From: Afifellaceae bacterium
Lineage (GTDB): Bacteria > Pseudomonadota > Alphaproteobacteria > Rhizobiales > Afifellaceae
Direction: 5' to 3'
Assembly: GCA_028281235.1 (NCBI GenBank)
Contig: JANQKG010000036.1
Location: 62,001 to 126,000 of the forward strand
Length of the DNA stretch: 64,000 nt
This document shows, piece by piece, positions 8,554-17,242 of the stretch (position 1 is its first letter; each line of letters opens with the position of its first letter). The position numbers were made by a program, and so were the translations under genes. A model generated the notes under the pieces. The model was not told the DNA's origin. It did no database searches and worked only from the letters and a program-made list of their open reading frames with translations.

Positions 8554-9345
8554 TCAGGCTCCTCCGGCCGTCGCATCGCCGATCCGGTCACGCACGGCCG
8601 CCACACCTTGCGACAAAGCGCCCGACAAAAGCCAGATGTCGCCGGAATAGCAGATAAAGTCGCACCCCTGTCCGAAGAGCGTCTCTGCTTCCTCCGGCGA
8701 GCCGGCCAGCCGCCCGATGCTCTTTCTATAAGAGGTCCCGGCGTCCATCACCGTCTTCACGGCATCCTTGAACGTGCCGCTCTCAAACTGTCCCGGAATG
8801 CCAAGCGAGTTGCTCAAATCGAGATGGCCGAGCCACAGGCAGTCGATGCCGTCGATTGCCGCGATGGCGTCGGCATTGCGCACGGCCTCAGCCGATTCAA
8901 TCAGCGCAACGGCCGAGGTCTTGGCGTTTGATGCGGCAATAGCATCGGCAACAGGCCGCGGCGTGTAATCGTCATGGGCAATGCCGAACGCGGCGCCTCT
9001 TGCGCCCTTGGGTGGATAATTGGTCTGGCTGACCAGCGCCTCCGCCTCAGCTGCAGTCTCCAGCATTGGCGGAATGAGCGCTTGCGCACCCGCGTCGCAC
9101 GCGCGCGCCACGTGGTGATTAGCCTTGGATGGCGGGCGCACAACGCTCGCGATCCCCGCATCGTGAAGATGGCGCAACAGCGAGCGGATCGTCTCGTAGC
9201 CGAAGCCGCTATGCTCCATGTCGACGAAGGCGAACTCGCAGCCGGCCCTTTTGAGGATTTGGCCGATACCCGACGTTGCGAACTCGCCGATATAGGTGCC
9301 GACCTTCAGCCGCTTCGATGCAAGCAGCTCTGCGAATGTCGTCAT
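8554..9345 (-). CDS. HpcH/HpaI-family class II pyruvate aldolase
   Basis: 263 residues, a metal-dependent aldolase of the 4-hydroxy-2-oxoheptanedioate / 2-keto-3-deoxy-rhamnonate type. Landmarks are FAFVDMEHSGFGYETIRSLL near residue 40 (Glu/His of the active site), VVRPPSKANHHVARACDAGA, and the second metal ligand region VALIESAEAVRNADAI with WLGHLDLSNSLG. It splits a 2-keto-3-deoxy acid into pyruvate and an aldehyde, or runs a retro-aldol on a related acid. It lies between the dehydrogenase and apnO genes in the same operon. It is not part of the described apionate route, so it may serve another substrate handled by the island. Confidence 0.83.
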   Translation of the reverse strand: MTTFAELLASKRLKVGTYIGEFATSGIGQILKRAGCEFAFVDMEHSGFGYETIRSLLRHLHDAGIASVVRPPSKANHHVARACDAGAQALIPPMLETAAEAEALVSQTNYPPKGARGAAFGIAHDDYTPRPVADAIAASNAKTSAVALIESAEAVRNADAIAAIDGIDCLWLGHLDLSNSLGIPGQFESGTFKDAVKTVMDAGTSYRKSIGRLAGSPEEAETLFGQGCDFICYSGDIWLLSGALSQGVAAVRDRIGDATAGGA

Positions 9346-9375
9346 TTGTGCCTCCCCTTGGAATGCGCCGGCGGT

Positions 9376-10227
9376 CTACGCCGCCTGCTTCGGATTGCAG
9401 ATGTCTTTCACCGATTCCATGATCGCCTTCGGTTCGAATACTCGCTCCAGCCAACCCTCCTTGAAGATCATCGGCTTTGCTTGCTCAATGGCATGCAACG
9501 CGCCGTCGGAGAATTTTCCGTCCGGAAAGACGCCGAAGGCAATGGCCAGCTCGATCTGAATGTGCCCGAGCATGAAGTCCATCGCCGCTTCGCGCGGCAC
9601 GCCGCGCCTGACCGCCTCCTCGGTCGCGTCGCGCAGCGCCAGGCAGAGCGTTGCGCCGACCGTCTCCGACATGGCTGGCTCCAGGATGGCGATGTGCTCA
9701 ACCGAGCAGCGATGCGCGCGGATCACAGGGGCGTAGATGGTACGCGCCACCTCTTCGCAGAGCGTGTAGTGCTCGTCCGGCCCCTGCATGAGAGCGCAGA
9801 CGATCGCCTGCTTGGCGTGAACGCCGCCGAAATGGTCGCGCTGTGCCTTGGGGTCAGTCTCAAAGCCGAAGATCGACGGATGGCACGGATGCGTGACGAA
9901 ATAGCTGACATCCGCCCGATCCGGCAGTTCCCCGGCATGCGGTGCGGCGGCATCCAAGACAATCAGCGCCGCGCCCGGTTTCACATCACTGATAATGTCA
10001 TGCGCCACGCGCCCAATCAGCCGGTCGGGGACAGCGAGAACCACGACATCCGCGTTCGCAAGCGCATCGGCCAGCTCCACGCAATCCGCGCCCACGGCCT
10101 CCTTCAGGCGTGCGCGGCCCTCCTGCGAGACCTCAACATGGTCCACGGCGAACCGCGACCCCTTGAGATTGGTGGCAAGCCGCACGCCCATTTTGCCGCC
10201 CGCGCCGAGCAATGCGATCTTGGTCAT
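9376..10227 (-). CDS. apnO: D-apionate oxidoisomerase-like (ApnO) dehydrogenase
   Basis: 283 residues from the ATG at 10227, preceded by a near-consensus ACAGGAGGTGACG site. A Rossmann dinucleotide fold opens the protein (KIALLGAGGKMGVRLATNL), followed by an all-alpha domain of the phosphogluconate-dehydrogenase C-terminal type. In the D-apionate pathway ApnO couples NAD+ oxidation with carbon-skeleton isomerisation to give 3-oxo-isoapionate. The assignment rests on the domain layout plus immediate neighbours: the OiaK-like kinase gene 26 bp upstream, the RuBisCO-like gene before it, and the ApnL-like gene across the regulator. Alternative: an acid-sugar dehydrogenase of the four-carbon acid pathways, which also pair with DUF1537 kinases. 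Confidence 0.68.
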   Translation of the reverse strand: MTKIALLGAGGKMGVRLATNLKGSRFAVDHVEVSQEGRARLKEAVGADCVELADALANADVVVLAVPDRLIGRVAHDIISDVKPGAALIVLDAAAPHAGELPDRADVSYFVTHPCHPSIFGFETDPKAQRDHFGGVHAKQAIVCALMQGPDEHYTLCEEVARTIYAPVIRAHRCSVEHIAILEPAMSETVGATLCLALRDATEEAVRRGVPREAAMDFMLGHIQIELAIAFGVFPDGKFSDGALHAIEQAKPMIFKEGWLERVFEPKAIMESVKDICNPKQAA

Positions 10228-10253
10228 CGTCACCTCCTGTCCATGCGGCCCAT

Positions 10254-11630
10254 TCAGGCGGCGCTGCGGCCGCCCTGTTTGATTTCGGAGAAATAGTCGG
10301 GTGATCCCATCTGTCCGCCCTTCAATGCGATTTCGAGATCGACGTAGGCCGGATTTTCCGAATGCGCCTTGGCGAGCGACGCGCCTGGCGCGGTGTAGGC
10401 GATCGTCGTCAACGCGTAGAGACCCAGCGCCTGCGCGCCGTGCCCCGACGTGTCGCCGCCGGCGATCACGCAACGCTTCAGCTTCGCCTTGCGCAGGATG
10501 CGGTCCAAGATGGCGCCAAGCCCGGAGCCGACGCGTGCGTTGACGGTGGTGCGGCCCCGGCCATCGACAGCTTCGTTGAAGGCCGTGACGGACGGGTCGC
10601 CCGGACCGAGAGCCGTATAGAGGATCGGGTCATGGCCCTGGCTGAGGGCGTTCAGCGCGGCGGCGATGGAGCGCTCCATCTCCCCCTCCCACTCTGCCGG
10701 GTCCACCGCGCGCGCGGCGTTGACGTGGATCGCCTCAAACCCGTCATTTGTCGCACGTCTGATCTGGCGTGCGGTTTCAGGCGAGCACGAGCCCGAGACA
10801 ACGGCGATGCGGTCGGCGGCGCCCGGCCGCGACGGCGGCGTCGCTTCGCCGATCAGCCCCGCGTCGCGCCAATGCGCGATGAGCGCGTATTCGACGCCTT
10901 GCGAACCAACGGCAAAACGCGGCCCGCGCCGTTCGCTCCAGATCAGCCGCCCGCAAGTGCTGAGCGTCTCGTCGTCGATGACATCGAGCGCGACGATCGT
11001 CCTGCGGGCTTTGCGCTCCCGCGCCAACGCTGCATCGCCGCGGCCCGCTTTCATCGCGGCGAGGTCGACCAGCCCGACTGGGCGCTCCGTCTGCTTGGCG
11101 AGATGTCGCCTGAGGTCCGCCTCATGCATGGGCGTGGCGGGATGCCGGCTCATGGTGGGGTGACGGTCGAGGCGGTAGCCAACCTGGTCGACGGAGGCGA
11201 AGAGATTGCCGAACGCCTGGTAGCGGTGCATGGCGGGCGCGCCGACGAGCAGCGGGATCCAATCGGGACGCAGGATCGGAACGGCCAGGTCGATCGCCTT
11301 GCCGATGGACCCGATTGTCGGCGCGGAATCGAAGGTGGAGCAGACCTTGTAATGAACTAAGGGCGCTTCGAGCGCCGCTAGCGCGCGGTAGATCGCAGGC
11401 AGGGTCTGGTCCATCCATTGTGGCGATTGCGAGCGCGCCGTGCCGGCAATGCCGATGGCGCGGCAATGCGCGAACTTCGCAAGCTGCTCCGGCGTCGGCG
11501 GCGCGAGAAACAGAACCGCCGGGAGGCCAGCGAGCGTCATCACCTCCATCACGGCGGCTGAGCCGGTGAAGTCGTCGCCGTACCAAGCCAAGAGCAGGCC
11601 CGGCGGCAGGCTGTCGCTCGGCCGGCTCAT
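10254..11630 (-). CDS. oiaK: DUF1537 four-carbon acid sugar kinase family, 3-oxo-isoapionate kinase-like (OiaK)
   Basis: 458 residues, full length. The N-terminal substrate domain begins LLAWYGDDFTGSAAVMEVM, where DDFTG is the hallmark of the family. The C-terminal nucleotide-binding domain carries VSGSCSPETARQI and the glycine-rich VIAGGDTSGHGAQALG. It phosphorylates acid sugars with ATP; in the apionate pathway OiaK makes 3-oxo-isoapionate 4-phosphate, the substrate of the RuBisCO-like enzyme. Its ATG overlaps the stop of the RuBisCO-like gene by four bases (ATGA), which suggests coupled translation and supports sequential reactions. Confidence 0.75.
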   Translation of the reverse strand: MSRPSDSLPPGLLLAWYGDDFTGSAAVMEVMTLAGLPAVLFLAPPTPEQLAKFAHCRAIGIAGTARSQSPQWMDQTLPAIYRALAALEAPLVHYKVCSTFDSAPTIGSIGKAIDLAVPILRPDWIPLLVGAPAMHRYQAFGNLFASVDQVGYRLDRHPTMSRHPATPMHEADLRRHLAKQTERPVGLVDLAAMKAGRGDAALARERKARRTIVALDVIDDETLSTCGRLIWSERRGPRFAVGSQGVEYALIAHWRDAGLIGEATPPSRPGAADRIAVVSGSCSPETARQIRRATNDGFEAIHVNAARAVDPAEWEGEMERSIAAALNALSQGHDPILYTALGPGDPSVTAFNEAVDGRGRTTVNARVGSGLGAILDRILRKAKLKRCVIAGGDTSGHGAQALGLYALTTIAYTAPGASLAKAHSENPAYVDLEIALKGGQMGSPDYFSEIKQGGRSAA

Positions 11631-12892
11631 GTCGCGTAGGCCTTCAAGGCGGCCGCAAGCGCCGGCCGGGCGGCAGCTTGGTCGGCGAGCGGGACACCCG
11701 ATGTCGCGGCTTCCCAGGCATCGCGCAGGCTTTCGACGCCCGCCGCGGGCCCGCCGGGATGTGCCATGATCCCGCCGCCGGCCGCATAGATCAGGTCGGT
11801 CGATTCAAGCGCCGCATAGGTGGCCGGCGCCTGCTTGGCCGACTGGCCGGACGAGAAGACCGGCATGACGATGCAGGGCCTGTGCGCAAAGAGCGGCGTC
11901 AGGCATGCGCGCGCTGAAGCGATCACGCTGTCGTCGGTCTCGCAGAACTTGTTGGCGAGCCCGTTGACATGCATGTGATCGGCGCCGGCGAGCCGCCAGA
12001 TCTTCTGCCACGCGACGTAAGACCAGCCGAGGCGCGGATGGCGCGACAGGGTGCCCCAGCCATTGCGATGCGCATGGATCGGCAATCGGCTATGGCGCGC
12101 CAGCTCGATCATGCCGACCAGTCCGACGGAGTTGAGGCTCGCCATGACGCAGGTGCCGCCCGCTTCCGCAACAAGATCGTGGCGGCGGCGCATCTGGTCG
12201 AGATCGCCCGTGAGATTGAAGGCGAACATCACTTTCTTGCCGGTCCGCTCGGCATGGTCGTTGATGACCCGCATCACGGCCCGCACCCGCTCGTCGAAGG
12301 GGCAGTGCGGGCCGTCGGCTTGCAGTTCGTCGTCCTTGATGAAGTCGATGCCGGCCTCCGCGAGCGTCTTAACCAGGTCCGCAGTGGCCTGCGCGTCCAA
12401 TCCGACGCTCGGCTTCACGATGGTTCCGATGAGCGGGCCGTCGTCGACGCCGGCAAGCGCCCGCGTTCCCGACACGCCGAAGCGTGGGCCCTCATAAGCG
12501 TCGGCAAAGGCGTCGGGGAGGCGCATGTCGAGGAGACGCAGGCCGGAGAACTGCGACAGCTCAAAAAGGTTGCCGGCGATCGTGGCGACGAGATTGGGAA
12601 GCGACGGGCCAAGATTGTCGAGGGGCCACGACAGCGTGACTCGCGCCGTGCGGATCGCGCCGCTTCTGTCATCGCGCGGGCGGCGCGCGCCGGGAAGGCT
12701 CGGCGCGGCGACGGCTTCCAGCTCCTCCAGCATCTCGACACGCGCGCCGGACCGCGCGCGGAGCTCCGGCGTCTCGCCGGGCACGGCGACGAATGTTCCC
12801 GACGATTGCTCGCCCGCCATCGCCTCCGCCGCAACACGCGGGTCGAAAGCCGTCTCGATCAGATAATCGGCAAGAATGCGCTGATCGCTCAC
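11627..12892 (-). CDS. RuBisCO-like protein (type IV), candidate 3-oxo-isoapionate-4-phosphate decarboxylase/hydrolase (OiaX or OiaT)
   Basis: 421 residues with a GTG start at 12892, eight bases after GGGAGG. RuBisCO large-chain fold with many active-site residues kept: K160 in GTIVKPSVGL (Rubisco K175), K186-D187-D188-E189 in FIKDDELQ (carbamylated K201, D203, E204), H275-R276 (H294-R295), H308 (H327), K315 (loop-6 K334), and the phosphate-binding SSGQ and AGGGIMAHPGG segments. In D-apionate use such proteins either decarboxylate 3-oxo-isoapionate 4-phosphate to L-erythrulose 1-phosphate (OiaX) or cleave it to 3-phosphoglycerate and glycolate (OiaT). I cannot tell which. No erythrulose-phosphate isomerase gene is visible, mildly favouring OiaT. 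It is the first gene of the leftward operon. Confidence 0.8.
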   Translation of the reverse strand: MSDQRILADYLIETAFDPRVAAEAMAGEQSSGTFVAVPGETPELRARSGARVEMLEELEAVAAPSLPGARRPRDDRSGAIRTARVTLSWPLDNLGPSLPNLVATIAGNLFELSQFSGLRLLDMRLPDAFADAYEGPRFGVSGTRALAGVDDGPLIGTIVKPSVGLDAQATADLVKTLAEAGIDFIKDDELQADGPHCPFDERVRAVMRVINDHAERTGKKVMFAFNLTGDLDQMRRRHDLVAEAGGTCVMASLNSVGLVGMIELARHSRLPIHAHRNGWGTLSRHPRLGWSYVAWQKIWRLAGADHMHVNGLANKFCETDDSVIASARACLTPLFAHRPCIVMPVFSSGQSAKQAPATYAALESTDLIYAAGGGIMAHPGGPAAGVESLRDAWEAATSGVPLADQAAARPALAAALKAYAT

Positions 12893-12947
12893 GCCGCGAG
12901 CCTCCCGGCAAGCCGGCGGCTGCGCTGGGTCGCAGCCGCTTACCTAC

Positions 12948-12959
12948 TCATCATACCAG
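12948..12959 (-). promoter_or_regulatory. candidate GntR operator upstream of the RuBisCO-like gene
   Basis: On the minus strand this reads CTGGTATGATGA and is flanked TACT/AGTA. It is 56 bp upstream of the GTG start of the catabolic operon. A near-identical CTGGTATAATGA is at 13852-13863 in front of the transporter operon (11 of 12 bases). The encoded FCD-type GntR regulator lies between the two sites, so this is a plausible binding site. Confidence 0.4.
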
Positions 12960-12998
12960 TAGCACGTGTGGGGAAGCAACGCGCCGCGCCTCGCAGCG

Positions 12999-13742
12999 CT
13001 AGCTGGAGCCTGCCGCCTGCCGCGCCGGATGAAGGTGTTTTTGGTGATAGAGCCGGTTGGCGCGATAGAGATGATCGCCCATCGCTTTGGCCGCGGCTTC
13101 CGGCTCGCCGCGAGCGATCGCCGCCAGGATCTCGCGATGCTCCTCCAACGTCAGGGCCTCAAGGCCCGGCCGGCTCACCAGATCGATATGGAAATGCGCC
13201 AGCCAGTCGAACAGCGCCTCGCATAGCGACACGAAGATCGGATTGCCGCTGATCCGGGCGATGGCAACATGGAATTCGCCGTCATAGGTCAGAAAGCGCT
13301 GGTGCTCGGATGTCGCCTCAGCCTGTCGGCGCAGAATCGCTTCCATCATGGCGATATCCGGCGCTGTCCGCTGCTGTGCTGCAATTCGTGCCATCTCCAT
13401 CTCGAAGGTGGCGCGCGCTTCTTTCAGGTGCTTCAGGTTCGATTCAGAGTGCGACAGCATGTGGCGCACGGTCTTGCCGAGCTGCCCGAAAACGCCGTCA
13501 ATGGACGGCGCGGCAACCCGCGGTCGCTCCCCGTGCCGGATTTCGATCAGCCCCATGCGCTGAAGGTTCTGCAAAGCCTCGCGGATGGCCGGCCGCCCGA
13601 CGCCGTACGCTTCCATGAGCTGGCGCTCCGACGGCAGCGTGTCGCCCGGCTTCAAGTCACCACGCTCCACGATGTCGAGCAGCCGCTCCTCCACGTCGTG
13701 CGACAGCTTTCGTCGTCGAATGGGCGCGCGCTCGATGGTCAT
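12999..13742 (-). CDS. GntR family transcriptional regulator, FadR/FCD subfamily
   Basis: 247 residues from the ATG at 13742, preferred over an upstream GTG because AGGGA precedes it and the protein then begins at the winged helix-turn-helix. Residues about 10-75 form that domain (DTLPSERQLMEAYGVGRPAI followed by REALQNLQRMGLI). The rest is the all-helical FCD ligand-binding domain with metal-ligand-like residues in YDGEFHVAIARISGN and LEEHREILAAIARG. It sits between the leftward catabolic operon and the rightward transporter operon and most likely represses both until an acid-sugar intermediate binds. Two matching CTGGTATRATGA sequences flank it. Confidence 0.87.
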   Translation of the reverse strand: MTIERAPIRRRKLSHDVEERLLDIVERGDLKPGDTLPSERQLMEAYGVGRPAIREALQNLQRMGLIEIRHGERPRVAAPSIDGVFGQLGKTVRHMLSHSESNLKHLKEARATFEMEMARIAAQQRTAPDIAMMEAILRRQAEATSEHQRFLTYDGEFHVAIARISGNPIFVSLCEALFDWLAHFHIDLVSRPGLEALTLEEHREILAAIARGEPEAAAKAMGDHLYRANRLYHQKHLHPARQAAGSS

Positions 13743-13851
13743 GCGTTTCCCTGTGTGAACTGCCTGGCTCGGCGGCGTCACTGCTTAGCGCTGGCGTCTG
13801 CGGCCGACCAGCAACCGTCCAAGGTCGTTCACAGGCACTGCGCCGTTGCAG

Positions 13852-13863
13852 CTGGTATAATGA
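13852..13863 (+). promoter_or_regulatory. candidate GntR operator upstream of the transporter operon
   Basis: CTGGTATAATGA lies 101 bp before the binding-protein ATG and 109 bp before the regulator's own start, in their divergent intergenic region. It pairs with CTGGTATGATGA at 12948-12959 (minus strand). Confidence 0.4.
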
Positions 13864-13964
13864 CATGCTAATTTTTCCGTAGGAAGCCTCCGAAATCGGA
13901 TCGGCGTCCTTTGTCTTGCCCCGCTCCAGGCAATCCGAACGGAAAAAAATGAGGGAGGAACGGC

Positions 13965-15410
13965 ATGGATAGACGTCAACTGATCAAATCGGCCTCCGCG
14001 TTTGCCGTTGCAGGCGCGATGCTGACCTTGCCAGGGCTGGCCCATGCGCAGTCCGCTGCCGATGCTGCGGTCGAGGCCGCCAAGAAATATTCCGGCGAGA
14101 CGCTCAACATCACCTGGGAAGCCGGCCTCCAGGCCCTTGATCCGCTCAACTTCTCAGGGCCCAAATGGGAGGAACTGACAGGCGTCAAGATCAATGTGGT
14201 TGAGATCCCGATCAGCGAGCTCTTCACCAAGACGGTCGCCGAGCACCGGGCCGGAACCGGGGCCTATGATCTCCTGAATGTCGTGCCGGCCTGGATGCCC
14301 GATCTCGTGACGGCCGGCGTCCTTGAGCCGCTCGATTCCTATGTCGACCAGTTCGGCTATCGCGACGAGCTACAGGACATCGCGCCGACCTACCGCGACA
14401 ACCAGATGACCTATGGCGGCAAGATCTACGGCCTGCCGGACGATGGGGACGTGCTGATCCTCTACTATCGCACCGACCTTTTCGGCGACGACGCGCATCA
14501 ATCCGCCTTCAAGGACAAATACGGCTACGACCTCGCGCCGCCGGCCGATTGGGACCAGTTCTACGACATTTCCCAATATTTCTCCGAGGCGATGGGGCCG
14601 GACGGCTACGGTTCGGCGCTGATCCACTCGCCGGGCCTGGTGCACTATCTCTACCTCCAGCGCTTCCGCACTGACGGCGGCAAGCTGTTTGACGGCGACA
14701 TGAACGCCCAGGTCAACGGCGAAATCGGCGTCGGCGTTCTGGAGGACATGGTCCGGCAATTGGACAACATGCCGAAGGGTGCAGCGAGCTGGGGCCCGAT
14801 CGAGGTCCTCAACGCCTGGCTTGCCGGCGAGCTTGCCATGCAGATCTGGTGGCCGCCTCCCGGGCGCTGGTCTGCGGGTTATGGCGCGGATGTCGAAGCT
14901 CTGTCTTGGCTGCCGAAATCGACGATCGCCGGCAAGGTCGGCTACGCGCTGCCGCCTGGCGGCTATCCGGAGCTCGCCGCCGGCTTCGCGCTCTCAGTCG
15001 CGGCCAACAGCGAAAAGAAGGAACTCGCCTATCTGTTCGCGCAATGGCTGAACTCCAAGGACATCTCCATCCAGCGCGTGACGCTGCCTTATGCGCTGCG
15101 CGATCCGTTCCGCACATCGCATTTTGAGTCCGAAGAGTACAAGGCTCTGTGGCCGGCCGCGGGGGATTACCTTCAGACATTGCAGGAGGGCGCCGAGACG
15201 GGCCTGCTCGACATGTCGATCATCGACACCTTCGCTTACGAAGAGTCGCTGACCCGCGCGATTGTCTCCGCACTTGCCGGCGGCAACGCCAAAGAGGCGC
15301 TCGACCAGGCGGCCGGCGAGTGGAACGATCTGACCGAGGAGATCGGCGTCGACGATCAGCGCGCGGCCTATGAAGACTGGTCGTCAAAGCCTGGCGCTTA
15401 TCCGAACTGA
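13965..15410 (+). CDS. ABC transporter periplasmic solute-binding protein, family 1 (CUT1)
   Basis: 481 residues with an AGGGAGGAAC ribosome site. A signal peptide of about 28 residues has twin basic residues (MDRRQLIK), a hydrophobic core and an AHA cleavage site before QSAADA. The mature protein shows the family-1 carbohydrate-binding layout, with EHRAGTGAYDLLNV, GKIYGLPDDGDVLILYYRTD and the C-terminal GNAKEALDQAAGEWNDL. It captures the substrate in the periplasm for the permeases downstream. It is divergent from the GntR gene. A stable stem-loop (15438-15459) separates it from the permease genes. The substrate is probably the pentose or acid sugar used by this island (inference). Confidence 0.88.
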   Translation: MDRRQLIKSASAFAVAGAMLTLPGLAHAQSAADAAVEAAKKYSGETLNITWEAGLQALDPLNFSGPKWEELTGVKINVVEIPISELFTKTVAEHRAGTGAYDLLNVVPAWMPDLVTAGVLEPLDSYVDQFGYRDELQDIAPTYRDNQMTYGGKIYGLPDDGDVLILYYRTDLFGDDAHQSAFKDKYGYDLAPPADWDQFYDISQYFSEAMGPDGYGSALIHSPGLVHYLYLQRFRTDGGKLFDGDMNAQVNGEIGVGVLEDMVRQLDNMPKGAASWGPIEVLNAWLAGELAMQIWWPPPGRWSAGYGADVEALSWLPKSTIAGKVGYALPPGGYPELAAGFALSVAANSEKKELAYLFAQWLNSKDISIQRVTLPYALRDPFRTSHFESEEYKALWPAAGDYLQTLQEGAETGLLDMSIIDTFAYEESLTRAIVSALAGGNAKEALDQAAGEWNDLTEEIGVDDQRAAYEDWSSKPGAYPN

Positions 15411-15437
15411 GCTTCGGACGTGACAGCACGACAAACG

Positions 15438-15459
15438 GGGGACGGCTAGCGCCGTCCCC
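15438..15459 (+). terminator. stem-loop between binding-protein and permease genes
   Basis: Perfect 9-bp stem GGGGACGGC / GCCGTCCCC with a TAGC loop. No T-run follows, so it is more likely an mRNA-stabilising or partial-termination hairpin that lets the binding protein be made in excess over the permeases. Confidence 0.6.
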
Positions 15460-15482
15460 TGCCATTTCTGCTACCTGGTGTC

Positions 15483-16409
15483 ATGAGCGCCGTCGCCGAA
15501 GCTCCAACCCCGCCTCAGCCGGCATCGCCGATCGCCGGATTTGTGGACCGCAATTTCCGATGGCTGCTCGTTTGGCCATCGATCCTGGTGCTGCTCCTGA
15601 TCGGCTTGTTCCCGGTCATCTACTCGCTCTTCGTCAGCTTCCAGAAGATCAACCGGCGGGTCAGCGACACCAGCTTTCAGGGTTTCTACAACTACGAGCG
15701 GCTCGTAACCGACGAGCGGTTCTGGGACTCCGTCATCAATACCGGTATCATGACCGGGATCGCGCTGCCGCTGGAGCTCGTTCTAGGCCTGCTGCTCGCC
15801 CGGCTGTTCCTGGAGAGCTTCCCCGGGCGACAGATACTCATCGCGCTGATCGTGACGCCGTCTGTCATCGCGCCCTTCGTTGCCGGTGCAATGTGGCGGC
15901 TGATGTTCGAAAACATCTTTGGCCCGATCAATGAGATCATCCGCTGGATCGTGGGCGGCACGTTCGACCTGCTGTGGCTGATCAACGACAATCCGCTGAT
16001 CGTCTATTCGGCCATCCTTACAACGGAGGTCTGGCAATGGACGCCGTTCATGTTCCTGATCCTGCTTGCGGCCTGGTCGAACGTCGACAAGTCACAGCTA
16101 GAGGCAGCCGAGATCGATGGCGCATCCGGATGGCGCGTGTTTCGGCGGATCATCTTCCCGGCCATCCGGCCGGTCGTCTTCGTGGCGCTGACGATCCGTG
16201 GGCTCGATCTCGTTCGGCTCTTCGACATCGTCTACGCGCTCACCCGCGGCGGGCCGGGCAACATGACGGAGACCATCTCCATTTACGCCTATATCAAGGG
16301 CTTTGAGCGCTTCGACATATCGATGACAGCCGCCTTTGCGTTCGTCGTCATCGTGTCCTTATCGATCCTGGTGATGGTCGTGCTGCGCCGCGTGGGGGTC
16401 ACGCAATGA
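15483..16409 (+). CDS. ABC transporter permease, MalF/UgpA type
   Basis: 308 residues with six predicted membrane segments, the first at WLLVWPSILVLLLIGLFPVI. The EAA loop that docks on the ATPase is visible as EAAEIDGASGWRVFRRIIFP (about residues 205-224). The inner-membrane subunit pairs with the next gene, which overlaps it by four bases (ATGA). The ribosome-binding site is weak, and translation may partly depend on the upstream gene. Confidence 0.9.
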   Translation: MSAVAEAPTPPQPASPIAGFVDRNFRWLLVWPSILVLLLIGLFPVIYSLFVSFQKINRRVSDTSFQGFYNYERLVTDERFWDSVINTGIMTGIALPLELVLGLLLARLFLESFPGRQILIALIVTPSVIAPFVAGAMWRLMFENIFGPINEIIRWIVGGTFDLLWLINDNPLIVYSAILTTEVWQWTPFMFLILLAAWSNVDKSQLEAAEIDGASGWRVFRRIIFPAIRPVVFVALTIRGLDLVRLFDIVYALTRGGPGNMTETISIYAYIKGFERFDISMTAAFAFVVIVSLSILVMVVLRRVGVTQ

Positions 16410-17242
16410 GCGCCGACGGTCCCCACCGCTTCAAGGCCGCCACCGCGGGAAGGGCGCTTCTTGCCGTTGCCGTGACGGCGCTGTTCCTCTTTCCGGTCTA
16501 TTGGCTCTTCGTCATGTCGATCAAGACACCGGAGGAGGTCTTCGCCTCGCCGCCGGTCTGGTGGCCGGCTGAGATCAGCTTGGAGAACTTCGCGGTGCTT
16601 TTCCGCGACGGCGATGTCCGCGCCATCTGGAACAGCGCCATCGTCGCCGGCGTCAGCACGGTCATCGCCATGTTCTTGGGAACGATCGCCGCCTACTCCA
16701 TTGCGCGCTATCGCACCGGCGGCGACCATTTGGCGATCTGGATCATCTCGCAGCGCATGATCCCGCCGATTGCGATCGTCTTTCCGATCTTTCTGGCGTT
16801 CGCGCTCATCGGGCTGAACGACACCTATCTCGGGCTGATCGCGCTCTACACAGCGTTCAACCTGCCCTATGTCATCTGGATGATGCGCGGCTACGTCGAG
16901 GACGTGCCGCTGGAGCTGGAGGAGAGCGCGCTGGTCGACGGTCTCGACCGCTGGCAGACCTTGCTCAAGGTCGTCTTCCCGATGATGCGCACCGGCCTGT
17001 TCGCGACATCGGTCTTCACCTTCATCTTCGCATGGAACGAGTTCATCTTCGCGCTGATCCTGACGCGCACGGAGGTGATCACGTTTCCGGTGCAGGTGTC
17101 TCACTATTTTGGCCCGCAGCAGATTTTCTGGGCGAAGATCGGCGCTATGTCAGTGCTGGGCACGCTGCCGGTCTTTTTCACCGTGGCGATGGCGCAGAAG
17201 CTGCTCGTCCGCGGCATATCCATGGGTGCGGTCAAAGGCTAG
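16406..17242 (+). CDS. ABC transporter permease, MalG/UgpE type
   Basis: 278 residues, six membrane segments beginning ALLAVAVTALFLFPVYWLFV, with the EAA loop LEESALVDGLDRWQTLLKVV. It is the partner of the preceding permease in the CUT1 importer. Its TAG stop overlaps the first bases of a long inverted-repeat element (17239-17318), so the element lies directly against the coding sequence. Confidence 0.9.
   Translation: MSADGPHRFKAATAGRALLAVAVTALFLFPVYWLFVMSIKTPEEVFASPPVWWPAEISLENFAVLFRDGDVRAIWNSAIVAGVSTVIAMFLGTIAAYSIARYRTGGDHLAIWIISQRMIPPIAIVFPIFLAFALIGLNDTYLGLIALYTAFNLPYVIWMMRGYVEDVPLELEESALVDGLDRWQTLLKVVFPMMRTGLFATSVFTFIFAWNEFIFALILTRTEVITFPVQVSHYFGPQQIFWAKIGAMSVLGTLPVFFTVAMAQKLLVRGISMGAVKG

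Noticed and set aside
8974-10296. 440-codon open frame opposite the aldolase and apnO genes
   Set aside because: It spans two well-supported genes on the other strand, has Arg/His-rich low-complexity composition and no family.
15438-15459. Reading the stem-loop after the binding-protein gene as a full terminator
   Set aside because: No T-run follows and the permease genes immediately downstream have no obvious promoter, so read-through is expected.
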